A DNA stretch of 64,000 nt from Aminobacter sp039907765 (GTDB lineage Bacteria > Pseudomonadota > Alphaproteobacteria > Rhizobiales > Rhizobiaceae): assembly GCF_039907765.1 (NCBI RefSeq), contig NZ_JARDJI010000016.1, positions 1 to 64,000 of the forward strand, in the 5' to 3' direction. The notes under the pieces are model-generated. The model ran no database searches. It was not told where the DNA came from and saw only the letters and a list, made by a program, of their open reading frames with translations. This document shows positions 25,014 to 32,992 of the stretch, in pieces. How positions within the stretch are numbered: position 1 is the first letter of the stretch; every line of letters starts with the position of its first letter. The translations under genes and the position numbers were made by a program.

Positions 25014-26039
25014 TTACTGCGGCAGCGAGGAGACCTCCTGGTCCCATTTCGCAAGCAGCCGCTTGCGCTCCTCGCTCGAGCCGTACTTCTTGAAGTCGTA
25101 GTCGATCAGCTTGATCGTCGACAGGTCCGGCGTCAGTTCCGACACCGTCGCCGACTTGTTCGACGGCAGCTGGAACGACTTGGCCTCCTTGGCCTTGCTC
25201 TGCATCTCGGCCGACAGCGCCCAGTCGTAGAACTGCTTGGCCTCGTCTGGGTTGCGCGCGCCCTTGATCAGCGACATCGAGCCAATCTCGTAGCCGGTGC
25301 CCTCGCAGGGCGCCACCGTCACGATCGGGAAGCCGGCCGCGGTCTGCGCCACCGCGTCATGCATGAACACGATGCCGATGGTCGTCTCGCCGAGGCCGGC
25401 CGCCTTGATCGGCGCCGACCCGGACTTGGTGTACTGGTTGACGTTCTTGTGCAGGGCCTTCATGTAGTCGAAGCCCTTGTCCTCGCCCATCAGCTGCACC
25501 ATGGTGGCGAGCGTCGTATAGGCGGTGCCGGACGAATTCGGATTGGCGATCTGGATCTGGCCCTTGTATTCGGGCTTGACGAGATCGGCCCAGCACTTCG
25601 GCTCGGGCAGGCCGTTCTTGGCGAGCAGGTCCTTGTTGTAGCCGAAGCCGAGCGCGCCGGAATAGACGCCGATGGTCTTGTTGCCGGCGGCTTCCGCCTG
25701 CTTGATCGCCCAGTCGTGCAGTTCGCCGCGCATCGGCGAGACATATTCCTCGGTCAGGCCCTCCTGGGCCGCCTGCAGATGCGGGTCGCCGGTGCCGCCC
25801 CACCACACATCGCCCTTCGGGTTGCCCGCCTCGGCGCGCACCTGGGCGTAGGTCTCGCCCGAACTCTTGCGGGTCATGTCGACGGTGATGCCGGTCTTCT
25901 CCTCGAAGCCGGTCTTGATCTGCTGGCACCAGGCCTCGTCGGCGCTGCAATAGAGCGTCAGACTCTTGGCCGCAGCCGGCCCGGCGCCAGCCGAAAGCAC
26001 CGCGGCAAGCGCCGCCGAACACAAGAAGGCAGTCTTCAT
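25014..26039 (-). CDS. ABC transporter substrate-binding protein, AfuA-like
   Basis: A 341-residue periplasmic binding protein. The signal peptide (MKTAFLCSAALAAVLSAGAG) ends near residue 25. The mature part begins KSLTLYCSADEAWCQQIKTGFEEKTG and contains DVWWGGTGDPHLQAAQEGL. It belongs to the Fe3+/AfuA-like solute-binding class. AfuA of this class binds hexose phosphates, so the label iron is unsafe. GGAGGGAA lies 5 bp before ATG 26039. It heads the second importer operon, with no regulator or enzyme attached. Confidence 0.85.
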   Translation of the reverse strand: MKTAFLCSAALAAVLSAGAGPAAAKSLTLYCSADEAWCQQIKTGFEEKTGITVDMTRKSSGETYAQVRAEAGNPKGDVWWGGTGDPHLQAAQEGLTEEYVSPMRGELHDWAIKQAEAAGNKTIGVYSGALGFGYNKDLLAKNGLPEPKCWADLVKPEYKGQIQIANPNSSGTAYTTLATMVQLMGEDKGFDYMKALHKNVNQYTKSGSAPIKAAGLGETTIGIVFMHDAVAQTAAGFPIVTVAPCEGTGYEIGSMSLIKGARNPDEAKQFYDWALSAEMQSKAKEAKSFQLPSNKSATVSELTPDLSTIKLIDYDFKKYGSSEERKRLLAKWDQEVSSLPQ

Positions 26040-26235
26040 GTTTTGGTTCCCTCCACATTTTTCGCCGTCTAACGATCTTTCGTCGCTCTGGCCTGTTGCA
26101 GAGTGAGTGGATTTTACGCATTTTGCAATCGTGTTCATCGCACTATCTTCGCTATGATGAACCGGGGCCGGCCAAAGTGCTTCAGATGCGGCAGCGGCCG
26201 GCCGACTAGGATGAAGAGAGGACAGTCGGGCGAAA

Positions 26236-26715
26236 ATGCCTAAGGACAAGAAGACCCTGCGCAAGGCGACGAATGGCGAGCGCATCGTCCAGGTCGCCGC
26301 CATTCCGTTTCGGCTGAATGGGCACGGCGAGCTCGAGGTCATGCTTGTCACGTCGCGCGGCACGCGCCGCTTCATCGTGCCGAAGGGCTGGCCGATGAAA
26401 GGCAAGAGCGCCCGCCAGGCTGCCCAGATCGAGGCCCGCGAAGAGGCAGGCGTGCTGGGCAAGGCCTTGAAAAGGCCGGCCGGCAGCTATTGCTACTGGA
26501 AACGGCTGTCGACCAGCTTCGTCCATGTCGAGGTCACCGCCTACCTGATCGAGGTCAGCGAGGAGTTCGCTTCGTGGCAGGAGGAGGGCGCGCGCCGGCG
26601 CGCCTGGCTCACCCCGGCGGATGCGGCGATGCTCATCGACGAGCCGGAATTGTCGACGCTGATCCGCAACCTCACGCCGGCCGACATCGTCCCGCCGGTC
26701 GACGCCGCCGCCTAG
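26236..26715 (+). CDS. Nudix hydrolase family protein with altered box
   Basis: A 159-residue single Nudix domain, close in type to diphosphoinositol/dinucleoside polyphosphate hydrolases (RRFIVPKGWPMKGK). The Nudix box GWPMKGKSARQAAQIEAREEAGV keeps the metal-binding EE and the final AG but replaces the first Glu of GX5E by Lys and the Arg of REUXEE by Ile. Activity may still be present, as related rhizobial proteins share this form. It diverges from the second importer operon and precedes the lacI-type gene by 146 bp. The substrate is unknown. Confidence 0.8.
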   Translation: MPKDKKTLRKATNGERIVQVAAIPFRLNGHGELEVMLVTSRGTRRFIVPKGWPMKGKSARQAAQIEAREEAGVLGKALKRPAGSYCYWKRLSTSFVHVEVTAYLIEVSEEFASWQEEGARRRAWLTPADAAMLIDEPELSTLIRNLTPADIVPPVDAAA

Positions 26716-26802
26716 CCGTCGATCGCCATTGCATCGCCAGCCTGCAAGATCGTGTTTGCAGCATTGCAGACGCGCCTGTCCGATTGTATCACGGTGCAGG
26801 CG

Positions 26803-26818
26803 TTGCACATTTGTGCAA
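26803..26818 (+). promoter_or_regulatory. Operator A: TTGCAC-ATTT-GTGCAA
   Basis: A perfect 6-4-6 inverted repeat 43 bp before the lacI-type start. It shares its sequence and spacing with sites at 31108, 38798 and 38899. Another inverted repeat, CTGCAA-N8-TTGCAG (26742-26761), lies just upstream. It probably serves autorepression. Confidence 0.7.
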
Positions 26819-26861
26819 TGCCGGTGAACGAGTCGCCGACCGGTCCAAACTGGAGCCAACG

Positions 26862-27878
26862 ATGTCCGAACTGAAGCCGGGCAGGTCCTTCGTCAGCGCA
26901 CAACAGGTCGCCGAGCTTGCCGGCGTGTCGCGCTCGGCGGTGTCCCGCACCTTCACCGACGGCGCCAGTGTTTCGGAAACGACCCGCAAGCGGGTTCTGG
27001 AGGCCGCCGACAAGCTCGGCTACCACGTCAACCATCTCGCCCGCAGCCTGATCCACGAGGACAGCGGCATCGTCTGCCTCATCGGCGCCGACATCAACAC
27101 GCCCTATCATTCGCGCCTGCTCGACGCGATCACCCGGCGCCTGCAGGGGATCAACCGCGTCGCCATGGTCATCAACACCTCTGGCGACAGCGCCAGCGTC
27201 GAGGCGGCACTGCGCCAGACGCTCAACTACCGCGCCAATGCCACCGTGGTGCTGTCCGGCACGCCGCCGGCATCGCTGATCAACACCTGCATCAACAGCG
27301 GCCAGCACGTCATCCTGATCAACCGCGACGACCATCTCGACGGTCCCGAGAACATCACCGTCGACAATGCAGCGGCCGCCCGCGAAGCCTTCCACATGCT
27401 GCATCGGGCCGGTTGCCGCCGCATCGCCGTGGTGTCGTCGCAGGCCGGCACGCCGAGCCTGGTGGCGCGCGAGCGTGCCTTCGAGGCGGCTGCGGGCGAG
27501 GCCGGCCTTTCGGTCAGCATCACGCGGGCCGGTCCCACCGGCTACGGCGCCGGCTTCGAGGCGGGACGGCTGCTGCTCAGCGGCTCCGACAGGCCGGAGG
27601 CGGCCTTCTGCGTCACCGACCTGCTCGCCTGCGGCTTCATGGACGCTGCACGGGTCGAGTTCGGCATGAACGTGCCGGCGGAACTCTGCGTCGTCGGCTT
27701 CGACGACATCGAGCAGGCCGGCTGGGCGTCATACCAGCTGACCACCTTCCGCCAGCCGATCGACCAGGTCGCCGATCACATCACCAGGCTGCTTAACAGT
27801 GACGATGCCGCCCGCGGCGGCGGCAGGGTGTGCTTTCACGCCGACCCGGTCTGGCGCCGCACCGTGCGCCCCAAGTGA
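26862..27878 (+). CDS. LacI-family transcriptional regulator
   Basis: A 338-residue regulator. Residues 10-60 are the LacI helix-turn-helix and hinge (VSAQQVAELAGVSRSAVSRTF; KRVLEAADKLGYHVNHLARSL). The rest is a periplasmic-binding-protein-like effector domain (VCLIGADINTPYHSRLLDAI; ELCVVGFDDIEQAGWASYQLTTFRQP). GGAG lies 6 bp before ATG 26862. Its 3' end overlaps that of the metallophosphoesterase by 43 bp in convergent orientation. Matching operators before its own gene and before the facing importer/phosphatase genes make it the likely regulator of that locus. The effector is unknown. Confidence 0.9.
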   Translation: MSELKPGRSFVSAQQVAELAGVSRSAVSRTFTDGASVSETTRKRVLEAADKLGYHVNHLARSLIHEDSGIVCLIGADINTPYHSRLLDAITRRLQGINRVAMVINTSGDSASVEAALRQTLNYRANATVVLSGTPPASLINTCINSGQHVILINRDDHLDGPENITVDNAAAAREAFHMLHRAGCRRIAVVSSQAGTPSLVARERAFEAAAGEAGLSVSITRAGPTGYGAGFEAGRLLLSGSDRPEAAFCVTDLLACGFMDAARVEFGMNVPAELCVVGFDDIEQAGWASYQLTTFRQPIDQVADHITRLLNSDDAARGGGRVCFHADPVWRRTVRPK

Positions 27879-29563
27879 TCCTTCGCGCTCACCTCGCCGG
27901 TCGAAAGATCGACCGAGAAGTCGCGTGACGGCGCGCTCTCCAGCCAGTCGATCGTCATGCGCATGAACGAAGCCAGGCGATCCTGCAGGCAGCCGGCCGG
28001 CCACGCGCCCGCAGCGAAACGCGCGGCGAGAAGCCGATAGGCGGCGAGGCGTTCGGGTTCGATGAAATCGAGCGCCACCTCGCGCCCTTTGCGCAGCCGG
28101 TACCAGTCGACGATCATTTCGAAAAACGGCAGTTCCTGCCAATCCGCCCCTGCCCTCCTGGGCAAGGAAGCCAGCAGCGGCAGGGCGTCGTCCACCGTCA
28201 GTGGCGCTGCCATATCCGCCAGCCGTTCGAGATCGCCGAGGTCGAACTGCGGCACCAGCGCCGCCAGATCCCGAGGCCATTCCTTGGGCAGGTAGCGATG
28301 CCGCACCATCTCGGCGAGGTGACGGCTCAGGAAGTCGGCGTGGTTTGCCGCAGAGGTCACCGCGGCGGACGTTGCCTCCCGCGCCGCCTCGACGCGATAG
28401 AGCGGGAAGGCCGCGTCGTGGGCAGGCACCTCGGCCACGACGATCGTCTCGACCTCCAGCCGCCCGTCGCCGATCTCGACGATCTTGTAGGCCGGCGGGA
28501 AGCCGACCATCGACGGGACGGCGATGTTGACCAGCCAGTCGTCGCCGTCGCGGAAGACGGCGGTGTCGTTGATGTGCAGGTGGCCGCTGAAATGCACCTT
28601 GATGCCGGTGGCCGCCGCCGCCTTCGACGCATCGGGCAACGGCGTCCGGCGCAGGAAGCTGGTGTCGTTCAAGAGCTTCGCCTCGTCCGCCGAGGTGCCG
28701 TTGAGCGGGTCGATGGCGGGATAGTGCGAAAACGCGATCAACTGCTTGCCCGATGCCTTCGCCCGGGTGGCGACGTCCTTCATCCAGTCGAGGACGAAGC
28801 CCTTGTTGCGCGGCATCGAATTCCAGCCGGCATCGGTGCTGTCGTGGTAACTCTTCTCCGCGGCCGGATCGAGATCACCGTTCTTCGGCTCGAAGACATT
28901 GGCGTCAATGGAGAGCAGCCACAATCCCGCCACCGGCTCGACCAGGAAGGAGGCGTCGGCCATCCGCCTGGCGGTCCGCCCGTCGGCCGAGACGATCTCG
29001 AAGCTGCGCGCCTCGAGCGCATCGTCATGCCCGAACGGGCACTCCCAATGCAGGTCGCCCTCGCTGCGGAAGAAGCCGTAAGCCCCCATCGCCGGGATCG
29101 CCGTGCCGTAGCCGCCGCAATACATCTCGTCCGAAACGATGCGCGCGGCCGAGCCGCCCTGCTCCATGTCCGGATCGCTGGTCACCAGCGTGTGCGAGCC
29201 ATCGGCGTTGAGGAAGCGCTTGCTCTGGTGCCGGCCGTGGATGGCGTAGAGGTCGTGATTGCCCGGCGTCGCCACGAAACGCAGGCCGAAACGGCGCGAA
29301 TAATCGGCTAACAGTGCCGTCGCCGCCGCCATGGTCGACGCCTGCCCGTCGTCGGTCAGGTCGCCCGCGACCACCACCAGCGAAATGCCGCGCCGGACGA
29401 TGTCGTCGAGCAACGCCCGGGTGGCGTGAAAGCTTTCGTTGAAGACGCGGGTCGAGGCGTTGGTGTCGGCCAGCGTGCGCACCGCCACCCGGTCGCCTCG
29501 CCCGACACCCTGGCGGTTGTCGATGTCGTGGAAATGCGGGTCGGCGATGACGGCGATCTTCAT
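27836..29563 (-). CDS. Calcineurin-like metallophosphoesterase
   Basis: A 575-residue cytosolic protein. The N-terminal 300 residues carry all dinuclear-metal motifs: ADPHFHD (DxH), VVAGDLTDDG (GD), TPGNHD (GNHD), FSHYP and SGHLH (GHxH). The C-terminal 200 residues (RHLAEMVRHRYLPKEWPRDL onward) have no motif I recognise. The class includes phosphomonoesterases, phosphodiesterases and nucleotidases. No signal peptide is seen. It is the last gene of the minus-strand locus, 29 bp after the dual-specificity phosphatase. ATG 29563 starts at the conserved MKIAVIADPH strand. Confidence 0.87.
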   Translation of the reverse strand: MKIAVIADPHFHDIDNRQGVGRGDRVAVRTLADTNASTRVFNESFHATRALLDDIVRRGISLVVVAGDLTDDGQASTMAAATALLADYSRRFGLRFVATPGNHDLYAIHGRHQSKRFLNADGSHTLVTSDPDMEQGGSAARIVSDEMYCGGYGTAIPAMGAYGFFRSEGDLHWECPFGHDDALEARSFEIVSADGRTARRMADASFLVEPVAGLWLLSIDANVFEPKNGDLDPAAEKSYHDSTDAGWNSMPRNKGFVLDWMKDVATRAKASGKQLIAFSHYPAIDPLNGTSADEAKLLNDTSFLRRTPLPDASKAAAATGIKVHFSGHLHINDTAVFRDGDDWLVNIAVPSMVGFPPAYKIVEIGDGRLEVETIVVAEVPAHDAAFPLYRVEAAREATSAAVTSAANHADFLSRHLAEMVRHRYLPKEWPRDLAALVPQFDLGDLERLADMAAPLTVDDALPLLASLPRRAGADWQELPFFEMIVDWYRLRKGREVALDFIEPERLAAYRLLAARFAAGAWPAGCLQDRLASFMRMTIDWLESAPSRDFSVDLSTGEVSAKDHLGRTVRRQTGSA

Positions 29564-29592
29564 GTCATTCTCGCTGCGCGACGGCCGGTCCG

Positions 29593-30234
29593 TCAGTCGT
29601 TTGCGGCCATCGCCGGCACCGGCGCCGGCGGCAAGCCCTTGTCGATCATCGCGATCCACCGGCGCGCCTTGCGGGCGGCCTCGATCAGCATCGGCTTTGG
29701 TGCCTCGAACCACTCGTCGCGGCGCAGTTCGCGCTGGGTGCGCACATGGTCGAGCGCTGCGTCGAGCGTCGGGAACTTCTCCGGCATCTCGACATGCAGG
29801 AACAGCGCCACCAGCGTCACCGAGCGGCTGCGGCCGCCGCGGCAATTGACCAGCACGTTGCCCTTCTCGCGCCGCCGATAGGTGCGCTTGTCCGGCAGCT
29901 CCTGGCTGAACGCCCCGCGCAAGAGGTAGAACCCCGAGAGCATCATGGTTTCGGGGTTGCCGTGCCCGTCGATCAGGCCGAGCTTGTAGTAGCGCACCGC
30001 GCCGACGCCGTAGATGGCGTCGGCCCCCTCGCCCTCGTCGAACCGCTCGGTCGCGTAGTTGAAGTCGAGGTTGACCGCGCAGTTCACCACAGTGGTGATG
30101 TTCCTTTGCGCGAGAGCCGCCAGGTCGCCCGCCCCTTCCATGCCGCCGACATAGATGTCGACGCCGTAACCGGCGATGTCGCGCTCGATGAGGCTGAGCG
30201 CCGGCCGCTCGTGGCGAGGGCTGGTCATGTCCAT
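29593..30234 (-). CDS. Dual-specificity/tyrosine phosphatase-like protein
   Basis: A 213-residue cytosolic protein of the cysteine-phosphatase fold. The P-loop CRGGRSR (Cys131 to Arg137) matches CX5R, and a general-acid Asp candidate lies in LGLIDGHGN. Upstream, ITTVVNCAVNLDF resembles the start of the DSP core. Members act on phosphoproteins but also on phosphoinositides and other small molecules. GGGGAC lies 5 bp before ATG 30234. It follows the inositol-monophosphatase-like gene by 19 bp. In this transport context a small-molecule substrate is more likely than a protein, by inference. Confidence 0.82.
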   Translation of the reverse strand: MDMTSPRHERPALSLIERDIAGYGVDIYVGGMEGAGDLAALAQRNITTVVNCAVNLDFNYATERFDEGEGADAIYGVGAVRYYKLGLIDGHGNPETMMLSGFYLLRGAFSQELPDKRTYRRREKGNVLVNCRGGRSRSVTLVALFLHVEMPEKFPTLDAALDHVRTQRELRRDEWFEAPKPMLIEAARKARRWIAMIDKGLPPAPVPAMAAND

Positions 30235-30253
30235 GGTCGTCCCCGTTAAGGCG

Positions 30254-31087
30254 TCAGCGCGTTTCCAGCGCAATGCCGGTCGCTTCGCTCATGCCGGCCG
30301 CGACGCCGGGCGCCGCCGCCAGCACCGCACCTCCCTTTGCAAGGCCATCGATCGCGAGATACGGCCCGACCACGCCGCCGGCCTCCTTCACCATCAGCAG
30401 CCCAGCGAGGCAGTCCCAGGGGTTCATGTGCAGTTCGGCATAGGCGTCGGAGCGACCGTCGGCGACATAGGCGAGCCCCAGCGCGCCCGAAGCGCCGCGG
30501 CGCACATTCGCGCCCCTGCCGAGGATGTTCGACAGCACTTCGAGGTAGCGGGCGTTGGACATGCGGTTCGACCAGCCGAATTCGACGCAGGCAGCGTTGA
30601 AATCCGTCGTCCTGGCCACGGCGATCGGCTTGCCGTTGCGGGTCGCGCCCTGGCCCCGCCGCACGAAATAGAGCTCGTCGAGGGCGGGATTGTAGATCGC
30701 GCCGAGCTCGGTCTCGCCATTGCTGACGAAAGCGATGGCGACGCAGAAATGCGGGATGTCGCGGGCGAAGTTGGCCGTACCGTCGATCGGATCGACCACC
30801 CAGATGTCGGACTTGATCGCGCCGCCCGTCTCCTCGCCGAGGAAACCATCCTCGGGAAATGCCTCGGCGATGCGCAGCTTGAGGTGCCTTTCGACAGCGG
30901 CATCGGTTTCGGTGAGAAAGTCCTGCGGCCCCTTCATGCCAAAGCCGGGAAGCCGGTTCCTGAAGCCGTCGAGGGCCACCGCCCCGGCCGAACGGGCGAT
31001 CTCTCGGCAGAAGGCGGCGCGCCGGTCGAGTTCGGCTGCGATGGCTGGCTGCGGGGCGCTGGCGTGAACGGTCATGTCAATGCTCAT
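30254..31087 (-). CDS. Inositol monophosphatase family protein (paralogue 2)
   Basis: A 277-residue phosphatase of the IMPase/FBPase fold. Metal ligands are complete: GEETGG, WVVDPIDGTANF and NPWDCLAGLLMVKEAGG. Enzymes of this family hydrolyse inositol, sugar or nucleotide phosphates with Mg2+. AGGAC lies 6 bp before ATG 31087. A 138-bp gap upstream contains operator B and a TTGACG box, so this gene may open an internal transcription unit with the DSP and metallophosphoesterase genes. It is only distantly similar to the IMPase gene just upstream. Confidence 0.9.
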   Translation of the reverse strand: MSIDMTVHASAPQPAIAAELDRRAAFCREIARSAGAVALDGFRNRLPGFGMKGPQDFLTETDAAVERHLKLRIAEAFPEDGFLGEETGGAIKSDIWVVDPIDGTANFARDIPHFCVAIAFVSNGETELGAIYNPALDELYFVRRGQGATRNGKPIAVARTTDFNAACVEFGWSNRMSNARYLEVLSNILGRGANVRRGASGALGLAYVADGRSDAYAELHMNPWDCLAGLLMVKEAGGVVGPYLAIDGLAKGGAVLAAAPGVAAGMSEATGIALETR

Positions 31088-31107
31088 CGGTAAGTCCTGC
31101 GGTCAGG

Positions 31108-31123
31108 TTGCACACGCGTGCAA
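31108..31123 (-). promoter_or_regulatory. Operator B: TTGCAC-ACGC-GTGCAA
   Basis: A 6-4-6 site identical in both arms to operator A, 21 bp before the IMPase paralogue 2 start. On the minus strand a TTGACG box (31127-31132) lies directly upstream, so a bound repressor would cover the core promoter. No good -10 is seen. Confidence 0.65.
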
Positions 31124-31225
31124 ATTCGTCAACGCCACGGATTGGATATTCTTTTCCGGCTTCGATGCATCCGCAATAGGCTGACGCTGACGGCAAGTTC
31201 TGCACAGCCGTGCCGTGCCGCGCCC

Positions 31226-32104
31226 TCATGGCTTGCCTCCGGCGACCGACAGCTTCGGCCGCCCGGCCGCGGCGGCGTCCCGCCGGTCGGAAATGTCGCG
31301 CGCGATGCGCATCAGGGTCGGATAGTCCGCCCCCTCGCCGAGAGCCACATAGCCGGGGCACATGAAGTCGCGCGCCTCCACCCCCACCTTGCCGAGGGTC
31401 AGGGGCAGGTAGGCGCCCTGCGCCTGACGCAGGATGAGGATCGCAGCCGCCACGTCCCAGGCATTGACGCCAAAACCGGCGGCAGCATCCACCCAGCCGG
31501 CGGCGACATGGCAGATGCTGAGCGCCGCACTGCCGGGCCGCCTGAGCGCCGAGAACGTCTCGGCCAGCTCGCCGAAATGGGCCAGCGACCGCTCGCGCCC
31601 GTCGAGCCTGAGGTCGCGCGCCACCGGATAGCCGGTGATCAGCGTCGCATGCCTTTCGTCGGCTACCGAGCGCGACCTGAGCGGCGCGCCATTCAGCCAG
31701 GCGCCGGAAAGGTCGGCTGAAAACATCAGCTCGGCGACCGGATCGTAGACCGCCCCCGCAACGATCTCGTCGTCGATCACCGCGCCCACCGACACGCACC
31801 AGAAGGCGAGCCCGCGGGCGAAATTGGCCGTGCCGTCGATGGGATCGACATACCAGTGCACACGGCCGGCGCCGCTGGCCCCGTCCTCCTCGCCGAGCAC
31901 GCTAGAGTCCGGCACCCGATCGAGGATGAAGGCGCGGATCGCGACCTCCGACTCCTTGTCGTGCCTGGTCACGACGTCGTGCAGGTCGACCTTGTAGTCG
32001 ACGGCGATGTTCGAGCGGAACGCGTCCAGGAGCGGAACCCGCACCAGCTTCGCCGCCTGCTCGGCGACCTCGCGCAGCTTTCTCGATTCGTCGACGCCGG
32101 TCAT
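31226..32104 (-). CDS. Inositol monophosphatase family protein (paralogue 1)
   Basis: A 292-residue Mg2+-dependent phosphatase of the IMPase fold. Seen are VLGEEDGA, WYVDPIDGTANFARGLAFW and VNAWDVAAAILILRQA, which supply the three metal-binding regions. The N terminus (KLVRVPLLDAFRSN) lacks an export signal. Its start overlaps the stop of the HAD gene as ATGA (32101-32104), so the two are translationally coupled. With paralogue 2 it gives two IMPase-type enzymes in one locus, suggesting either sequential removal of phosphates or two related substrates. Confidence 0.9.
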   Translation of the reverse strand: MTGVDESRKLREVAEQAAKLVRVPLLDAFRSNIAVDYKVDLHDVVTRHDKESEVAIRAFILDRVPDSSVLGEEDGASGAGRVHWYVDPIDGTANFARGLAFWCVSVGAVIDDEIVAGAVYDPVAELMFSADLSGAWLNGAPLRSRSVADERHATLITGYPVARDLRLDGRERSLAHFGELAETFSALRRPGSAALSICHVAAGWVDAAAGFGVNAWDVAAAILILRQAQGAYLPLTLGKVGVEARDFMCPGYVALGEGADYPTLMRIARDISDRRDAAAAGRPKLSVAGGKP

Positions 32105-32907
32105 GCCGCGATCCCGCGCATCGCCTGGGCAAACAGGGCGAGCAGCCCCACCGGGTCGGCCACGACGGCATCCGGCTCGAGCTGGAGCTCATAGGGCAGG
32201 TCGTAGGTTCCCTTGTCTTCCATCAGTATGTTGCCGCCGACGCCGGCGCGGTGGCCGCACAGCACGTCGCGGTCGAAATTGTCGCCGACATACCAGGCTT
32301 CGGATGCCTCGATGCCGAGCGCTCGCGTCGCCAGCCAGATCATCTCTGGGTTCGGCTTGCGCACCTTCACCTCGTCGCTGTGGATGACGACGGCGAAACG
32401 CCCGGCCAGCCCGTGGGCGTCGAGGAAGTCGACATGCACCTGGCCGCACAGCGCGTTGCTGACGATGCCGACCGGCACGCCTGCCGCATCCGCCGCGTCG
32501 AGCAGCTCGAGCATGCCGTTGCGCAGCACGCGCCTGCTCTTCCAGCCGCCCATCTTGCGGCAGAGGTCGTAGGCCCAGGCCACGACGACGTCCCGCGCCG
32601 GCTTCGGCCAGTCGCCGGCGACGAAGTCGCCCCAGAACTCCTCGTGGCGCAGTTCGCGCGGAGAATATGGCCGCGACATCGCATCCTTCCAGTGCGAGTC
32701 GGCGATGCCGCCCGCCTTGATGTCGTCGGCGATCTGCCCGACCGCAAGCTCGGGCGCGGCCACGCCTGCCTGATCGAGCAATGCACGCACATGGGCCGCA
32801 AGCCGTGCCTGCCAGCCCGGCACGGGAGTCGTCGCCACCACCACGCCGCCGAAATCGAGCAGCAGTGCCTTGGGCACCGCGAGTTTCCGTGCCGGGGTTG
32901 CGGTCAT
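32101..32907 (-). CDS. HAD-superfamily hydrolase
   Basis: A 268-residue haloacid-dehalogenase-like protein. Motif I is LLLDFGGVV (nucleophile Asp18; the usual second Asp is Gly, as in YihX-type sugar phosphatases), motif II GIVSNALCG, motif III KVRKPNPEM and motif IV WYVGDNFDRDV. A helical cap lies between I and II. Start 32907 is chosen because GGAGA lies 9 bp upstream; the farther ATG 32922 has no ribosome site. It lies just beyond a strong terminator of the binding-protein gene, so it depends on read-through or a local promoter. Sugar phosphatase activity is plausible. Confidence 0.85.
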   Translation of the reverse strand: MTATPARKLAVPKALLLDFGGVVVATTPVPGWQARLAAHVRALLDQAGVAAPELAVGQIADDIKAGGIADSHWKDAMSRPYSPRELRHEEFWGDFVAGDWPKPARDVVVAWAYDLCRKMGGWKSRRVLRNGMLELLDAADAAGVPVGIVSNALCGQVHVDFLDAHGLAGRFAVVIHSDEVKVRKPNPEMIWLATRALGIEASEAWYVGDNFDRDVLCGHRAGVGGNILMEDKGTYDLPYELQLEPDAVVADPVGLLALFAQAMRGIAA

Positions 32908-32935
32908 GCGAATGGTCTCCATGTCGGACCGGGGG

Positions 32936-32976
32936 AAAAAAGCGGGACGGAGCCGAAGGAGAGAAGGCCCCGTCCC
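32936..32976 (-). terminator. Internal Rho-independent terminator after binding protein 2
   Basis: An 11-bp stem with one G-U pair (GGGACGGGGCC against GGCTCCGTCCC, minus strand) is followed by GCTTTTTT. It lies 16 bp after the binding-protein stop and 29 bp before the HAD start, and so divides transport from phosphatase genes. Confidence 0.85.
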
Positions 32977-32992
32977 TAGCCCACCGGGAAAG

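Noticed and set aside
26085..26130. Operator of the TTGCAC type before the second importer
   Set aside because: TTGCA half-sites are present but their spacing and arms do not match TTGCAC-N4-GTGCAA.
28298..29311. Plus-strand open frame opposite the metallophosphoesterase
   Set aside because: The minus-strand protein has all metallophosphoesterase motifs; the plus frame is Arg-rich without homology features.
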